Below are positions 25,059 to 33,940 of a stretch of 64,000 bases of DNA, in pieces (within the stretch, counting starts at the first letter, position 1; every line of letters begins with the position of its first letter). Made by a program: the position numbers and the translations under genes. The stretch covers positions 1 through 64,000 of the forward strand of contig NZ_QLMJ01000009.1 in NCBI RefSeq assembly GCF_003259845.1, written 5' to 3'. Below the pieces are notes generated by a model. The model did no database searches. It was not told where the DNA came from and worked only from the letters and a program-made list of their open reading frames with translations. The stretch comes from Actinoplanes lutulentus (lineage in GTDB: Bacteria > Actinomycetota > Actinomycetes > Mycobacteriales > Micromonosporaceae).

Positions 25059-27362
25059 GTGGGAACCCGGGGCACGGCTGAGGTGACCGGGACTGCCGTC
25101 ACACCGTGGCGGCTGACCCGAACCCTCGCCGTGGCCTCGGGCGCACTGGTGATCGCGGCGATCTGGTTCTCGATCGGTCTCACCCGCCGGACCCCGGACG
25201 TGATCGGCTGGCTGCCGCCGGTGGTCTCGGTCGCGGTGTCGGTGCGCACCGCGTGGCAGGCCGGGCGGGACGGCCGGACCTTCTGGCGGTACGTGGCCAT
25301 CGGTGTCCTGATGATCGGCCTGGCCTCGGCCGGTGCCGCGTACGACTACTTCAGCGGTGACCAGCAGGGCCAGCACATCAGCGGCCCGACCGCCGCGATG
25401 TACGTCGCCGGGCTGCTGGTCATGCTGGCCGGACTGCTCAGGATTCCCGGCGCCGGGCGTACCCGGATCGAGTGGACCCGGTTCGGCCTGGACATCGCCA
25501 CGGTCATCGTCACCGTGCTGACCTTCGGCTGGCATCTGTTCTACCGGCAGTGGCAGGGCTGGGCCGGCGACACGGCCGCCGGGATGATCACGGTGTTCAT
25601 CGTGGTGGCGGCCGGTCTCGTCTGCGTGTCCGCGTTCGTGAAGGTGGCCTTCACCGGCACCGGGCCGATCGACCGGCGAGCTCTGCACCTGCTCGCGCTG
25701 ACCGGGGCGGTCGGCGCCGGCGGCGGGGCGCTGACCCCGCTGCTCGCCTCCCGGCCCTACCTGAACAACACCCACATCCTGCTGCCGGCGGTCTGTCTGG
25801 TGCTCTGCCTGGCCGCCGACCGTCAGCTGCGGGCGAGCCGGGCGGGCCGGCCGCTGCCGCGTCCGTTGCCACGGCGGCTCAGTGTGATGCCGTACGCCGC
25901 GGTGCTGCTGACCGCCGGCCTGCTGCTGATCTCCGCGGCCGGGCGCACCTCCGATCTGATGGTGGTCGCCGTCGGCGCGGTCACCGTGACGCTGCTGGTC
26001 GCCGGCCGGCAGATGGTCGCGCTGCGCGACAACGTCCGGCTGCTCGACGACCTGGACGCCCGCCAGCGGGAACTGGCACATCGGGCGACCCACGACGTGC
26101 TCACCGACCTGCCGAACCGGGCGGTTCTGCTCCGCGAGGTCGCCGCCGCCCTGACCGACGACCTGTCCACGGTCAGCGTGGCCCTGATCGACCTGGACGA
26201 CTTCAAAGCGATCAACGACGACCTCGGCCATGCCGTCGGTGACGCCCTGCTCATCGCGGTCGCCGAGCGGATCGTGGCGCAGACCCCGCACGACGGCATG
26301 GTGGCCCGGCTCGGCGGCGACGAGTACGCGCTGCTGCTGCGCGGCGGCGACACCACCACACCGGCCGCCATCGCCGCTCACCTGCGCCTGCCGTTGCACG
26401 CCGCCGACCACGAACTCGTCGTCGAAGCAAGCATCGGCGTGGCCCGCGCCCGGGCCGGCGACACCGCCGACGAGCTGCTGCGCCGGGCCGACGTCGCGAT
26501 GTACGAGGCGAAGAGCCAGGGCAAGGGCCGGCAGGTGGTCTACAGCGCCGAGATGGACCAGCGGTCCGCCGAACAGGCCCGGCTCGCCGCCGATCTGCGT
26601 ACCGCGCTGGACACCGGCCAGCTGCAGCTGCATTACCAGCCGATCGTGGCGCTGCCCGGCGGCGAGCTGCACGGGGTGGAGGCGCTGATCCGCTGGACCC
26701 ATCCGGAACGTGGCCCGATCGGGCCGGGGCTGTTCATCCCGGCCGCCGAGCGCACCGGGCTGATCGTGCCGCTGGGCGCCTGGATCCTGGAGGAGGCGTG
26801 CCGGCAGGCGGCCCGCTGGGCGTACGAGCTCGGCGGCGCCGCGCCGCGCACGGTCAGCGTGAACGTGTCCGCCCGCCAGCTGCGGGAGGCCGGTTTCGCC
26901 GGTGAGGTGGCGGCGGTGCTGCGCCGGACCGGGCTGGCGCCGCACATGCTGACCGTCGAGGTCACCGAGACGGCGGTCTTCGACGGCGGCACCGCACTCA
27001 CCGAGCTGCATGCGATCGCCGCGCTCGGCGTCAGCATCGCGCTCGACGACTTCGGCACCGGCCACTCGTCGCTGGGGCTGCTGCGCACCTGCCCGGCCGA
27101 CATCCTGAAGGTCGACAAGTCGTTCATCGACGACATCACCGAGGGCGGCCAGCAGGCGGTGGTGGCCGCGGCACTGATCCGCATCTGCGCCGGCATGAAC
27201 CTGCGGGCGGTGGCCGAGGGCGTGGAGACCGCCGAGCAGGCCGCGGAGCTCTACCGGCTCGGTTACCGGTTCGCTCAGGGTTACCACTTCGCCCGCCCGT
27301 TGCCGGCCGAGGCGATCGCCGCATATCGCCCGATGGGGGCAGCGCCGGGCCTTGCCGCCTGA
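25059..27362 (+). CDS. Multi-pass membrane GGDEF-EAL cyclic-di-GMP turnover protein
   Basis: 767 residues. The first 330 residues contain eight to ten hydrophobic helices, an integral membrane sensor of unrecognised type. GGDEF domain: HDVLTDLPNRAVLLREV, LIDLDDFKAINDDLGHAVGD, GGDEY at 419-423 (a Tyr variant still compatible with activity), SIGVARA, AMYEAK. EAL domain: VEALIRWTHPE with E541, VEVTETAVF, LDDFGTGHSSL, DILKVDKSFI and AEGVET are present, with Lys replacing the usual Arg in the DR pair. Start GTG 25059 is uncertain; GTG 25083 is also possible. It begins 50 nt after the xylanase stop, so read-through from the xylanase promoter is possible. Confidence 0.88.
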   Translation: MGTRGTAEVTGTAVTPWRLTRTLAVASGALVIAAIWFSIGLTRRTPDVIGWLPPVVSVAVSVRTAWQAGRDGRTFWRYVAIGVLMIGLASAGAAYDYFSGDQQGQHISGPTAAMYVAGLLVMLAGLLRIPGAGRTRIEWTRFGLDIATVIVTVLTFGWHLFYRQWQGWAGDTAAGMITVFIVVAAGLVCVSAFVKVAFTGTGPIDRRALHLLALTGAVGAGGGALTPLLASRPYLNNTHILLPAVCLVLCLAADRQLRASRAGRPLPRPLPRRLSVMPYAAVLLTAGLLLISAAGRTSDLMVVAVGAVTVTLLVAGRQMVALRDNVRLLDDLDARQRELAHRATHDVLTDLPNRAVLLREVAAALTDDLSTVSVALIDLDDFKAINDDLGHAVGDALLIAVAERIVAQTPHDGMVARLGGDEYALLLRGGDTTTPAAIAAHLRLPLHAADHELVVEASIGVARARAGDTADELLRRADVAMYEAKSQGKGRQVVYSAEMDQRSAEQARLAADLRTALDTGQLQLHYQPIVALPGGELHGVEALIRWTHPERGPIGPGLFIPAAERTGLIVPLGAWILEEACRQAARWAYELGGAAPRTVSVNVSARQLREAGFAGEVAAVLRRTGLAPHMLTVEVTETAVFDGGTALTELHAIAALGVSIALDDFGTGHSSLGLLRTCPADILKVDKSFIDDITEGGQQAVVAAALIRICAGMNLRAVAEGVETAEQAAELYRLGYRFAQGYHFARPLPAEAIAAYRPMGAAPGLAA

Positions 27363-27402
27363 TCATGCCGCGTGGCGCGCGGTTCAGATCAGCCCCCTTG
27401 GG

Positions 27403-27408
27403 TACGGT
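27403..27408 (+). promoter_or_regulatory. -10 box of leaderless small gene
   Basis: TACGGT lies 6 nt before ATG 27415, consistent with a leaderless transcript. Confidence 0.4.
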
Positions 27409-27414
27409 AATAGC

Positions 27415-27624
27415 ATGATCTCGGACTCGGCGCGCCTGGTGCTGCGCTGGTCCGTCTCCTTTGTGCTCACACTGCTGACCGGCACTGCCCGGCACAGTGG
27501 ACACCCGGTCGTCGTCGCCGAACCCGTTGTCACGGTTCCGGCCTTCGATGCTCCCCGGTGGCTGCGGAACCGGCTCGTCCCGGCCGCTGACGCCTCTCGT
27601 GCTCCGCCCGCACTCCACGCCTGA
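27415..27624 (+). CDS. Small hypothetical protein, leaderless
   Basis: 69 residues. The N-terminus has one amphipathic to hydrophobic segment (LVLRWSVSFVLTLLTG); the rest is Pro/Ala/Val-rich without a recognised motif. The case for coding is a TACGGT -10 box exactly placed for leaderless initiation at ATG 27415, just after the GGDEF-EAL stop. I do not recognise the family, and it could be a short leader for the next gene. Confidence 0.4.
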   Translation: MISDSARLVLRWSVSFVLTLLTGTARHSGHPVVVAEPVVTVPAFDAPRWLRNRLVPAADASRAPPALHA

Positions 27625-27670
27625 CTCGTTCTCGTCCGCGTGGATCCTGCTCTTGGGGAGTTTTGCCGTC

Positions 27671-28411
27671 ATGAATGTTCTGATCACCCCGGTCACCATC
27701 TGGGCCGTACTGATGCTGTTGTCGCTGCCGGCGCTGCTGATGCTCGCCAGCACGCGGGCGATCGTCGACCCGCGGCAGACGGCCCTGGACACCTTCGGAT
27801 TCCTGCGCCGCCGCCACGAGGAGCGGGAACGTCGGCAGAACGAAGCCGTCACCGCCGAGCGGTACGCCGGCGAGGTGGCCGTGGCCGCCGACCGTGCCAC
27901 AGTGGCCGCGCAGCGCTGGCACGAGAGCTGGCAGCAGGCCGAGGAGAACGCCAGCCTGGCATGGCAGCGGTGGCAGGACGCCGAGCAGCAGGTGGCCCGG
28001 GCCCGCGCGGCCGCCGCGTTCCGTCCGGCGTGGAGCCTGCGCACCCCGTCCGAGTACGCCGAGCGCGAGCGTTTCCTGCTCCGGACCGTGGACACCGCGG
28101 TGGCCCGTGGTGACCTGCCCGGCGACGCGCTCACCACGATCGCCTTCGACGCCCGGCTGCACCCGGTGGAGCAGGAGTTCGCCATCACCCGGGCCGTGGC
28201 CGCGTACCGGCAGCAGGTGTGCCGTGACGCCCAGGCCGCGGAGAAGACCGCGTGGCACGACGCCGAGCTGGCACTGGCGACCCGGGACAGCCTGCGCTTC
28301 GAGGCCGGCGAGGCGCTCGCGCAGGCCGCCGTCCTGACCCGGTACCTGCCGCGCCGCGACAGCCAGGTGGCGCCGGTCCGCGAACGCCGCTGGGTGCAGC
28401 AGCCGGCCTGA
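27671..28411 (+). CDS. Membrane-anchored coiled-coil protein, hypothetical
   Basis: 246 residues. Residues 1-32 form a hydrophobic membrane segment (MNVLITPVTIWAVLMLLSLP); residues 45-130 are a charged helical coiled coil rich in Ala, Glu, Arg, Gln and Trp; the remainder is also helical. It starts at ATG 27671 with GGGAG about 11 nt upstream; the longer open frame from 27497 has no family-like sequence. No catalytic motif is seen and I do not recognise the family. The C-terminal part should be cytosolic. Confidence 0.65.
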   Translation: MNVLITPVTIWAVLMLLSLPALLMLASTRAIVDPRQTALDTFGFLRRRHEERERRQNEAVTAERYAGEVAVAADRATVAAQRWHESWQQAEENASLAWQRWQDAEQQVARARAAAAFRPAWSLRTPSEYAERERFLLRTVDTAVARGDLPGDALTTIAFDARLHPVEQEFAITRAVAAYRQQVCRDAQAAEKTAWHDAELALATRDSLRFEAGEALAQAAVLTRYLPRRDSQVAPVRERRWVQQPA

Positions 28412-28425
28412 GGCTCGGGCGCGGC

Positions 28426-28431
28426 TAGTGT
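28426..28431 (+). promoter_or_regulatory. -10 box of leaderless ankyrin-repeat gene
   Basis: TAGTGT lies 6 nt upstream of GTG 28438; no ribosome binding site is present. Confidence 0.45.
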
Positions 28432-28437
28432 TCAGGC

Positions 28438-28821
28438 GTGACTGAACTGGATGAAGAGGCGATCGCGTTTGCTCACCGGATGTTCGACCTGGCCCGCACC
28501 GGTGGCACCGAGGAACTCATCGGCAACGTCATCGCGGGGCTGCCGGTCAACCTCACCAACGACAAGGGCGACACGCTGCTGATTCTGGCGGCGTACCACA
28601 ATCACCTCGACACGGTGACCGCCCTGCTGGAGCAGGGCGCCGATCCGAATCGCGTCAACGACCGGGGCCAGTCCGCACTCTCCGCGGCGGTCTTCCGGCA
28701 GAACGCCGGCGAGGTGAGGGTGCTGCGCGAGGCCGGCGCCGACCCGGACGGTGGAATGCCCTCGGCCGTGGCCACGGCGGAATTCTTCAAACTGCCGGAG
28801 ATGGCCGCGCTGCTGCGCTGA
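28438..28821 (+). CDS. Ankyrin-repeat protein
   Basis: 127 residues, soluble, no signal peptide. After a short N-terminal helix there are about three ankyrin repeats: GDTLLILAAYHNHLDTVTALLEQGADPN is followed by GQSALSAAVFRQN and a degenerate third unit ending LREAGADPDGG. Ankyrin repeats bind other proteins; stand-alone copies of this size are common in actinobacteria with unknown partners. GTG 28438 is supported by a TAGTGT box 6 nt upstream (leaderless). A terminator follows directly. Confidence 0.85.
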   Translation: MTELDEEAIAFAHRMFDLARTGGTEELIGNVIAGLPVNLTNDKGDTLLILAAYHNHLDTVTALLEQGADPNRVNDRGQSALSAAVFRQNAGEVRVLREAGADPDGGMPSAVATAEFFKLPEMAALLR

Positions 28822-28849
28822 TGGTGGCCCGCAGTGGCCGGAACGCGCG

Positions 28850-28885
28850 AAAGGGCGCCCCCGCAAAGCGGGGCGCCCTTTTCAG
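28850..28885 (+). terminator. Terminator after ankyrin gene
   Basis: A GC-rich hairpin (arms AAAGGGCGCCCC and GGGGCGCCCTTT with one bulged C) with an AAA loop, followed by TTTTC. It probably also separates the convergent small membrane gene. Confidence 0.75.
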
Positions 28886-28919
28886 CATCGCCTAGAAGCT
28901 GGTCATGACCAGCGGCTCG

Positions 28920-29075
28920 TTAGAACCATACTTTTCGACCACCGACCGGGCGGCCGACAGCACCGAGGATCCACAGCACAGCACCGATCACCAGGAGGAC
29001 GATGCCGATCGTGTAAAGGATCGACACCTTCAGGAAGATGCCCAGCAGCAGCAGGATGAGTCCAAGAACCAGCAT
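28920..29075 (-). CDS. Small two-helix membrane protein, DUF6131-like
   Basis: 51 residues with two hydrophobic helices (LVLGLILLLLGIFL and TIGIVLLVIGAVLWILG) and a Gly/Arg tail GRPVGGRKVWF. This matches the short actinobacterial membrane family annotated DUF6131 as I recall it, function unknown. ATG 29075 is preferred over upstream starts because GGAG lies 7 nt before it and the family begins there. Confidence 0.7.
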   Translation of the reverse strand: MLVLGLILLLLGIFLKVSILYTIGIVLLVIGAVLWILGAVGRPVGGRKVWF

Positions 29076-29156
29076 GACTTTGCTCCGTTTCGTCCGGGGG
29101 TTTCCCCGCCGGGCAGTTGGTACCCAGCCCATCGAAAAACCAATCCCTTTAAATAA

Positions 29157-29723
29157 ATGGGTTGGCTGACATCTGCCACGGACGGGTGTCAGCGCGCTGT
29201 CAGAGCCGTGTCGGCGCCGGCGGTCATTGTCAGTGAGTCACCGCGAAACACCGATCGCACGGGCCCGCAGGCGTACGGCAACCCGGGTTCCATCGCGGTC
29301 ACCGTGCGGGTTGCGGCCGGCTCCAGGGTGGAGGGCAAGGCAGCCGCCGCCGACTTCCGGGGCACCGGACGCCTCGGCGACGTCGTCTTCGAGACCGCGC
29401 AGGGCCCGATCGACCTCGACGCGGCGGCGAGCGCCCGGCTGAGCGTGGCCGCCGGCGACGTCACGGTCGGCCGGCTCACCGGCGCTGCGGAGATCAGCAC
29501 GGCCAAGGGTGACATCCGGATCACCGAGGCGGTGCGGGGTGCGGTGGTTCTGCGTACCCAGGCCGGGACGATCTCGGTTGGCGCGGCGCCGGGCGTCTCA
29601 GCGGTGCTGAACGCCGGCACCGCGTACGGCCGGGTCGACAACCGGCTCAAGAACGACGGATCCGCCGGGCTGGACATCCACGCGACCACCCAGCACGGCG
29701 ACATCGTCGCCCACAGCCTCTGA
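29157..29723 (+). pseudogene. DUF4097-like beta-repeat protein, probably 5'-truncated
   Basis: The recognisable part begins near residue 42 (SIAVTVRVAAGS) and continues through repeated short strands (GRLGDVVFETAQG, ARLSVAAGDVTVGRLTG, GDIRITEAVRGAVVLRTQAG) to the typical end HATTQHGDIVAHSL. Actinobacterial DUF4097 proteins usually carry another 60-80 N-terminal residues opening with a FxTPxPI-type strand. Here that part is replaced by non-homologous sequence, and no start codon has a ribosome site. It may be a remnant or use an odd start (ATG 29157 or GTG about 29208). Function of intact members is unknown. Confidence 0.5.
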
Positions 29724-29752
29724 CGGCCGTCAAGGCCGCGATGGGCTGACAG

Positions 29753-30019
29753 CTACTTTTGTGCGGCCTTTTCGGCGCGGTATGTCCGGAACAGTACCGC
29801 GCCGATCCCGCCCACGATGATCACGATCCCGGCGATGAGCAGGGCGAACAGCCCGTTCCCGTGCTTCTCCCGGAGGGTGAGGGCGGCACTGACCAGGAAG
29901 TAGGCACCGAAGAGCAGCCCGGCAACCGGCAGGGCCCAGCCGGTGTTGAACGGTTTCCGCTGTTTTTCTTCTGGCTGGGCGTTGTCGTCTGTCGAGGTCA
30001 CAGGTGCAGTATCGGCCAT
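29753..30019 (-). CDS. Small two-helix membrane protein, hypothetical
   Basis: 88 residues. A polar N-terminal 28 residues is followed by two membrane helices (WALPVAGLLFGAYFLVSAALTL and GLFALLIAGIVIIVGGIGAVLF) and a short basic tail. ATG 30019 is chosen as the first start giving this topology; the longer open frame runs into the upstream gene. It lies 37 nt downstream of the DUF574 methyltransferase on the same strand and may be co-transcribed with it. Family not recognised. Confidence 0.6.
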   Translation of the reverse strand: MADTAPVTSTDDNAQPEEKQRKPFNTGWALPVAGLLFGAYFLVSAALTLREKHGNGLFALLIAGIVIIVGGIGAVLFRTYRAEKAAQK

Positions 30020-30056
30020 CGGGTCCGGCGGTCGAGGAATGCCCCCATGATCGTGA

Positions 30057-30851
30057 TCAGGGCTTGCGGGCCACCGCTCCGTACGCGTCCAGCCACTCGG
30101 CCTCGTCGTCCGGACGCCAGTTGGTGATCTGCACGAGGCCCGGCTCGACCAGCTCCAGGCCGTCGAACAGGCTGCCGATCTCGTCCGGGCTGCGCAGGAT
30201 GTACGGCACGCCGCCGTTCTGGGCCAGCCGCTCGGCGCCCTCGACAACGGCCGGCGTGGTGTCGGTGCCGTCCCACAGCACCAGATAACTGCCGGACGGC
30301 GCCGCGTCCATGATCCGATTCACGATGGAGGCCGCGACCTTGAGATCCGGCTCGTAACCCAGCACGCCCATGAACATCACGCCGATGGGCTGGGAGAAGT
30401 CGAGCTCCTGCCGCGCGGTGGCCAGGATCCGGTCCGGGTCGTGGTAATCGGCGTCGACGTGAACGGTCCGGCCGCCCTGGGTCGTCTCGGCCATCAGCGC
30501 CCGGGCGTGCACCAGCACGAGCGGGTCGTTGTCCACGTAGACCACGCGGGACTCGGGCGCGACGGCCTGCGCGACCTCGTGGGTGTTCTGCATGGTCGGC
30601 AACCCGGTGCCGATGTCGAGGAACTGCCGGATGCCGGCCTCGGCGGCCAGGTGGTGAACGACCCGGATGAGGAACCGGCGCGACTGCTTCGCCATCAGGA
30701 CGATCTCGGGATAGACCTGCGCGACCGCGTCACCGGCGGCCCGGTCGGCCGCGAAGTTGTCCTTACCTCCCATCCAGTAGTTCCAGATGCGCGCCGCGTG
30801 CGGCACATCCGGCTGAAGCTGGGCCGAAGTCTGATCATCCGTGGACGCCAT
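30057..30851 (-). CDS. SAM-dependent methyltransferase, DUF574 (Methyltransf_19) family
   Basis: 264 residues, cytosolic. The N-terminal HAARIWNYWMGGKDNFAADR is the hallmark of this actinobacterial family. SAM-binding motif I is FLDIGTGLPTMQNTHE, with YVDNDPLVLVHARAL as the acidic strand-2 motif. Targets are unknown; the family is very expanded in Streptomyces and relatives. It lies 49 nt downstream of a SARP-type gene on the same strand and may be the third gene of a regulator operon, with the small membrane gene fourth. Confidence 0.9.
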   Translation of the reverse strand: MASTDDQTSAQLQPDVPHAARIWNYWMGGKDNFAADRAAGDAVAQVYPEIVLMAKQSRRFLIRVVHHLAAEAGIRQFLDIGTGLPTMQNTHEVAQAVAPESRVVYVDNDPLVLVHARALMAETTQGGRTVHVDADYHDPDRILATARQELDFSQPIGVMFMGVLGYEPDLKVAASIVNRIMDAAPSGSYLVLWDGTDTTPAVVEGAERLAQNGGVPYILRSPDEIGSLFDGLELVEPGLVQITNWRPDDEAEWLDAYGAVARKP

Positions 30852-30900
30852 GCGGACGTTCTACGCCGCGCGCCCGACAATCGCAAGTGGACAGTGCCGA

Positions 30901-33900
30901 TTATCTTTCCGGCAGTTCGCGCAGCAGTTCCTCGGCGCGGCGGGTGAACAGGTGCGCGCCGCGCCCGGCGGACAGCGCCCGGGCGCGCTCGGCGGCGGCC
31001 CGCACGACGCCCGCGGGCGCACCACCGGCCCGTAGCAACCGGGCACGCAGCAGGAGCAGGAACCCTTCCGCGTAACGCTCGCCGTACGCCTCGACGACCT
31101 GATCGGCCCGGTCGAGCGCGGTGGCCGCGGCGTCCACCCGGTCCGCGGCCAGCCACATCTCGGCGATCAGGCCGTACCAGGTGGCGAGGCCGGTGAGCGG
31201 CGGGTCCAGCAGCTTCGCGGTGAGCACGGCCTCGGCCTCGGCGGCGGCGCCGGCCGGATCCTGGCCGGTCACCGCGAGCGCCCAGCAGCGGTTCATGCGC
31301 AGATGGGCGCCGAAGAAGGCGAAGGAGAAACCGGGGTCCTCGGCGATGCCCCGGCCGGCGGTACGCAACGCCCAGGCGGGGTCGCCGGCCAGCGCCGCGA
31401 TCGTCGAGGCGAACGCGGCCCAGAGCGTGATCGCGTACGGGTCGTCGCCGGCCGCTTCGAGGGTGTCGAGCACCGGCCGTGCCGCGTTGAGGTCGCCGTG
31501 CAGCGCGGAGATCTCCGCGTGCATCCCGGCCGCGATCAGATGCAGGTCACGCCGCAGCGGGTACGCGCTGTCCCCGTCGATGTCCTCCAGCAGGGTCCGG
31601 TCCGAGCGACTCTGATATTCGACGGCCTCACCGATCTCACCGATCGCCCACTGGTAGATGGCCCAGGAATGCAGGCCGTACGCGCGCAGCATCGGGTCCG
31701 CCGACGCCTCGCTCTGCTTGAGGAACTGACCGGCCAGCCGGTCGGCGCGGTCGAGCCGCAGCCCCTGGCAGTCCGCGGCCAGCCGGGAGATCAGGAAGTT
31801 GACCGCCTCCTGGTCACGACCGAGTTCCCGGGCGACGTGCTCAGCGCGTTCCAGCAGCTCGGTCGTCGAACCGGCGTACCCCGATCCCATCCCGACCACG
31901 ACGGTGAGCTGCGACAACGCGGACAATTCCAGCTCGGCCAGGCCCGCCGTCCGGGCCAGCTGAGCCGCCGACCGCAGGTGCTGCCCGGCCGCGTCGAGAG
32001 CGGACTTGGCCGCGGCCCGGCGACCGGCACAGATCAACGCGTCCGCGGTGCGCGCGGGTTCGGCCAGCGGACCGGCGGCCCAGAGATGGTGGGCGACCCG
32101 CTCGGCGACCGATTCGACCTTGGTGTCGCCGGCTTCCAGCGCGTCCGCGAGGCGCAGATGCAGCTGGACCTTGCGGTGCGGCGACGTGGTCGTGTCGACC
32201 GCCTCGCGGACCAGGTCGTGGGCGAAACGCCGCGCGTACGGGTTGTCGCGGACATCGACGAGCAGGCCCAGCTGCTCGATCGGCTCGAGGCGGTCGAGGC
32301 AGGCCGGCACGTCGATGCCGGCGACCTGGGCCAGCAGCCGGAGGTCGACGTCGCGGCCGATGAGGGCGGCGACCTGGAGCAGGTCCCGGGCGTCGTCGTC
32401 GAGGTGGGAGACGCGGTCGCGGACGACGTCGCGGACGGTGGACGGCACGGCGGCGATGGTGCCGCCGGCGGCGAGCAGCCGGGCCAGCTCCTGGACGAAG
32501 AACGGGTTGCCGGCGGTCCGCGCGTGGATGTTGCGGGCGACGCCCTCGCCCGGATCGTGGCCGATCTCGCGGCGAACCAGCTCGGCCACCTCGGCCGGTT
32601 CCAGCGGACCCAGCTGGATCCGGCGGTTCCCGGACATCCGGCTGATCGCGGCGAGCAGCCGGGCCAGGTTCTGCGCCGGCGCGCGGTCACGGAGCACACC
32701 GACGGTCACCGTACCGCTCGGGAGCCGGGCCGCGAGGTGAGCGAAGAGCGCGAGCGAGGCGAGGTCGGCCCACTGGAGGTCGTCGATGACCAGCACCACC
32801 GGCCGTGCTGTGGCAAGCCGCCCGATCAGGGCGACCACCCGTTCGAAGAGACGGAACTGGCTTCCGGGGTCCGGTGCCGCCGGCTCGGTGAGCGAGCCCA
32901 TCTCGACGAGGGAGCCCAGCTCACTGGTCAGCCACTCGCCACGGCTCTCCGCCGGCAGCGCGTCGAGGATCATGCCGACCGCGCGCATCCACGGCCACAT
33001 CGAGGGCGCGCCGCCGTCCTCCAGACACTGCCCCCACACGACGTGCGCGCCCCGCCGGCCGGCCTCACCGGCCGCCTCCTCGACCAGCCGCGTCTTGCCC
33101 GCACCGGGTTCGCCCTCCACCAGGACCAGCCCGGTTCCCCCGGCCAGTGCGGAATCCATCGCCTGCCGCAGCACCGCGAGCTCCTCGGTGCGACCGACCA
33201 GCCCCAGCGCCGGCACCGCGATCTCACGAGCGGCGAGCAGAGCGGGGCCGGGCTCGATGCCCAGCTCGTCGACCAGCCGAGCGTTCACCCGCTCCAAGAC
33301 AAAATCAGCTTCTTGGGTACGCCCAACGGCGTTCAGCACCGACACCAGCGCCGCCTGGACGGGTTCGTGCAGCGGCGCCATCGACGCGGCCAGGCGCAGC
33401 GGCCGCAGGACGCGGTCCGGCTGATCGAGCGCGATGGCGAGCCGTGCCGCAGTGGCGCAGGCGCCGAGGAGCTCGCCGTCGAGCGCGGCGAACACGGACG
33501 CCGCCGCCGGCGCGGGACCCCACTCCGCTCCGACCGGGCCGCGCCAGAGTTCCAGGGCTTCGACGCAGGAGTCGAGCGACGCCGGGGCCGTCGCGACGAG
33601 GTCCCGGAAATCGGCGAGGTCCAGCACACCGGGGCCGGCCACGAACACGTAGCTGTTGCCCCTGCGGTGCAGGAACGATCCGGTGGCCCGCGGCGGCAGA
33701 TCCGGTTCCAGCAGCCGCCGGAGCGCGCCCACGTATTTCTGGACGAGGTTGAGCGCGCTGGCCGGGACGTCGTCCTCCCAGATCAGGTCGATCAGCTCGT
33801 CGGTGCCGACCGGCCGGCCGGCCCGCGCGGCCAGCAGAACGAGCAGCAGCGCCTGCTGGCGTGGACCGGTGTCCACTTCGGTGCCGTCGCGCCGGACGCG

Positions 33901-33936
33901 CAGGGGTCCGAGAATCTCGATGCGGGGCGGTGACAC
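30901..33936 (-). CDS. SARP-type regulator with AAA ATPase and helical repeats, paralogue A
   Basis: 1011 residues. An OmpR/SARP winged-helix DNA-binding domain (about 3-92, IEILGPLRVRRDG to GNSYVF) is followed by a BTAD helical domain (about 95-225), then an AAA_16-like ATPase with Walker A EGEPGAGKT (274-282), Walker B LVIDDLQWAD and the ARTAGNPFFVQEL motif. The C-terminal 500 residues are helical TPR-like repeats. SARPs activate antibiotic gene clusters. GTG 33936 is chosen because the SARP fold starts there; it lies 4 nt after the stop of the next paralogue, so the two are translationally close-coupled. Confidence 0.88.
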   Translation of the reverse strand: MSPPRIEILGPLRVRRDGTEVDTGPRQQALLLVLLAARAGRPVGTDELIDLIWEDDVPASALNLVQKYVGALRRLLEPDLPPRATGSFLHRRGNSYVFVAGPGVLDLADFRDLVATAPASLDSCVEALELWRGPVGAEWGPAPAAASVFAALDGELLGACATAARLAIALDQPDRVLRPLRLAASMAPLHEPVQAALVSVLNAVGRTQEADFVLERVNARLVDELGIEPGPALLAAREIAVPALGLVGRTEELAVLRQAMDSALAGGTGLVLVEGEPGAGKTRLVEEAAGEAGRRGAHVVWGQCLEDGGAPSMWPWMRAVGMILDALPAESRGEWLTSELGSLVEMGSLTEPAAPDPGSQFRLFERVVALIGRLATARPVVLVIDDLQWADLASLALFAHLAARLPSGTVTVGVLRDRAPAQNLARLLAAISRMSGNRRIQLGPLEPAEVAELVRREIGHDPGEGVARNIHARTAGNPFFVQELARLLAAGGTIAAVPSTVRDVVRDRVSHLDDDARDLLQVAALIGRDVDLRLLAQVAGIDVPACLDRLEPIEQLGLLVDVRDNPYARRFAHDLVREAVDTTTSPHRKVQLHLRLADALEAGDTKVESVAERVAHHLWAAGPLAEPARTADALICAGRRAAAKSALDAAGQHLRSAAQLARTAGLAELELSALSQLTVVVGMGSGYAGSTTELLERAEHVARELGRDQEAVNFLISRLAADCQGLRLDRADRLAGQFLKQSEASADPMLRAYGLHSWAIYQWAIGEIGEAVEYQSRSDRTLLEDIDGDSAYPLRRDLHLIAAGMHAEISALHGDLNAARPVLDTLEAAGDDPYAITLWAAFASTIAALAGDPAWALRTAGRGIAEDPGFSFAFFGAHLRMNRCWALAVTGQDPAGAAAEAEAVLTAKLLDPPLTGLATWYGLIAEMWLAADRVDAAATALDRADQVVEAYGERYAEGFLLLLRARLLRAGGAPAGVVRAAAERARALSAGRGAHLFTRRAEELLRELPER

Positions 33937-33940
33937 GGTG

